DNA of 64,000 bases from Niveispirillum sp. SYP-B3756 (lineage in GTDB: Bacteria; Pseudomonadota; Alphaproteobacteria; Azospirillales; Azospirillaceae), in contig NZ_WIDQ01000005.1 of assembly GCF_009495745.1 (NCBI RefSeq), forward strand, positions 233,332 through 297,331, given 5' to 3'. A model generated the notes under the pieces. The model did not search any database, was not told the origin of the DNA, and saw nothing but the letters and a program-made list of their open reading frames with translations. The position numbers were made by a program, and so were the translations under genes. Below are positions 63,716-64,000 of this stretch, piece by piece (positions within the stretch are counted from its first letter, which is position 1; each line of letters begins with the position of its first letter).

Positions 63716-64000
63716 ATGCCTGTGGTCGTCACCAATATCAAGCGCCCCGATTCCGCCCTGGTGGATGAATTTGCCCGCTATGGCGTCGCCACCGTGCATG
63801 AGGCGCAGGGCCGCAAGGGTCTGCTGGCCAGCTATATGCGCCCGATCTACCGCCCGGCGCATATTGCCGGCACCGCCGTCACCTGCACCGTGGCGCCGGG
63901 CGATAACTGGACCATCCATGTGGCCGTCGAACAGTGCCAGCCGGGCGACATTCTGGTGGTGAAGCCGACCAGCCCCTGCGAGGATGGTTATTTCGGTGAT
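63716..64000 (+). CDS. ligK: 4-carboxy-4-hydroxy-2-oxoadipate aldolase / oxaloacetate decarboxylase (partial)
   Basis: The first 95 residues; the gene continues to the right. [38 protein letters not shown] and [20 protein letters not shown] match the LigK/ProA/GalC group of RraA-like class II aldolases, which split 4-carboxy-4-hydroxy-2-oxoadipate to pyruvate and oxaloacetate, last step of protocatechuate 4,5- and gallate cleavage. GGAGG precedes the ATG. Further genes of the pathway would be expected just outside the window. Confidence 0.88.
   Translation, partial: MPVVVTNIKRPDSALVDEFARYGVATVHEAQGRKGLLASYMRPIYRPAHIAGTAVTCTVAPGDNWTIHVAVEQCQPGDILVVKPTSPCEDGYFGD

Noticed and set aside
1-64000. 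CRISPR arrays, prophage, insertion sequences or rRNA genes
   Set aside because: No regularly spaced repeats, transposase or integrase genes, or rRNA stretches were seen; repeats present are isolated palindromes or lie within fliK.

Overview
The window is GC-rich, gene-dense DNA from an alphaproteobacterium. Lineage markers are SciP (the CtrA inhibitor), FliX, a DksA with a single zinc-finger cysteine, an LdtR-like MarR regulator, a DUF6898 protein, PssA/Psd, CtrA-type TTAA-N7-TTAA boxes and an MmgR/alpha-r8-type sRNA carrying UUUCCUCCCU. Together with several chemoreceptors, a TonB receptor and a LigK-type aldolase this suggests Rhodospirillales/Azospirillaceae. That placement is inference; no rRNA or marker alignment was possible.

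Layout. 1-2.2 kb: leucine/isovalerate catabolism (start of MCC beta subunit, isovaleryl-CoA dehydrogenase) with a divergent TetR regulator. 2.2-7.7 kb: signalling genes (chemoreceptor, MarR, DUF6898, receiver plus partner, small protein, PadR). 7.7-10.8 kb: orphan ABC-2 permease, a membrane-anchored protein and the phosphatidylethanolamine pathway psd-pssA. 10.9-15.3 kb: receiver, HrpB helicase, tRNA-Thr(CGT) and a DUF475 membrane protein. 15.4-17.2 kb: a second chemoreceptor broken by an in-frame TAG. 17.3-22.8 kb: Bfd, lipoprotein, PAP2, PAS protein, then recR-ebfC-dnaX and the SRP RNA. 22.9-26.8 kb: TonB receptor, NudC, DksA. 26.9-34.6 kb: flagellar cluster (fliX, flgI, flgJ-type, flgN-like, a very long fliK, flgD) and sciP, with sigma-54-type promoters before flgI and fliK. 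34.6-39.5 kb: unknown protein, der-bamB-YfgM-like. 39.7-43.8 kb: three LuxR-type regulators around AT-rich regulatory DNA, then otsB. 43.8-47.8 kb: the MmgR-like sRNA and an unusual two-gene operon (Cys-rich 600-aa protein plus exported monohaem c-type protein). 48.1-49.8 kb: TPR-PRMT-like methyltransferase behind a near-consensus sigma-54 promoter. 49.8-55.4 kb: bolA-like, purL-purQ and an OmpR/EnvZ-type two-component system. 55.4-64 kb: kynA-kynB, DedA, a decayed toxin-antitoxin locus, YbaK, an ion channel, IclR/malate synthase G, and a double-HTH LysR divergent from a LigK-type aldolase that runs off the window.

The most notable points are the sigma-54-driven TPR-PRMT-like gene, the Cys-rich/cytochrome operon, the chemoreceptor amber codon, three LuxR regulators of which two have degenerate receivers, the MmgR-like sRNA, and the internally deleted antitoxin with a truncated toxin. 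Start codons were chosen by Shine-Dalgarno position and family length; uncertain ones are flagged.
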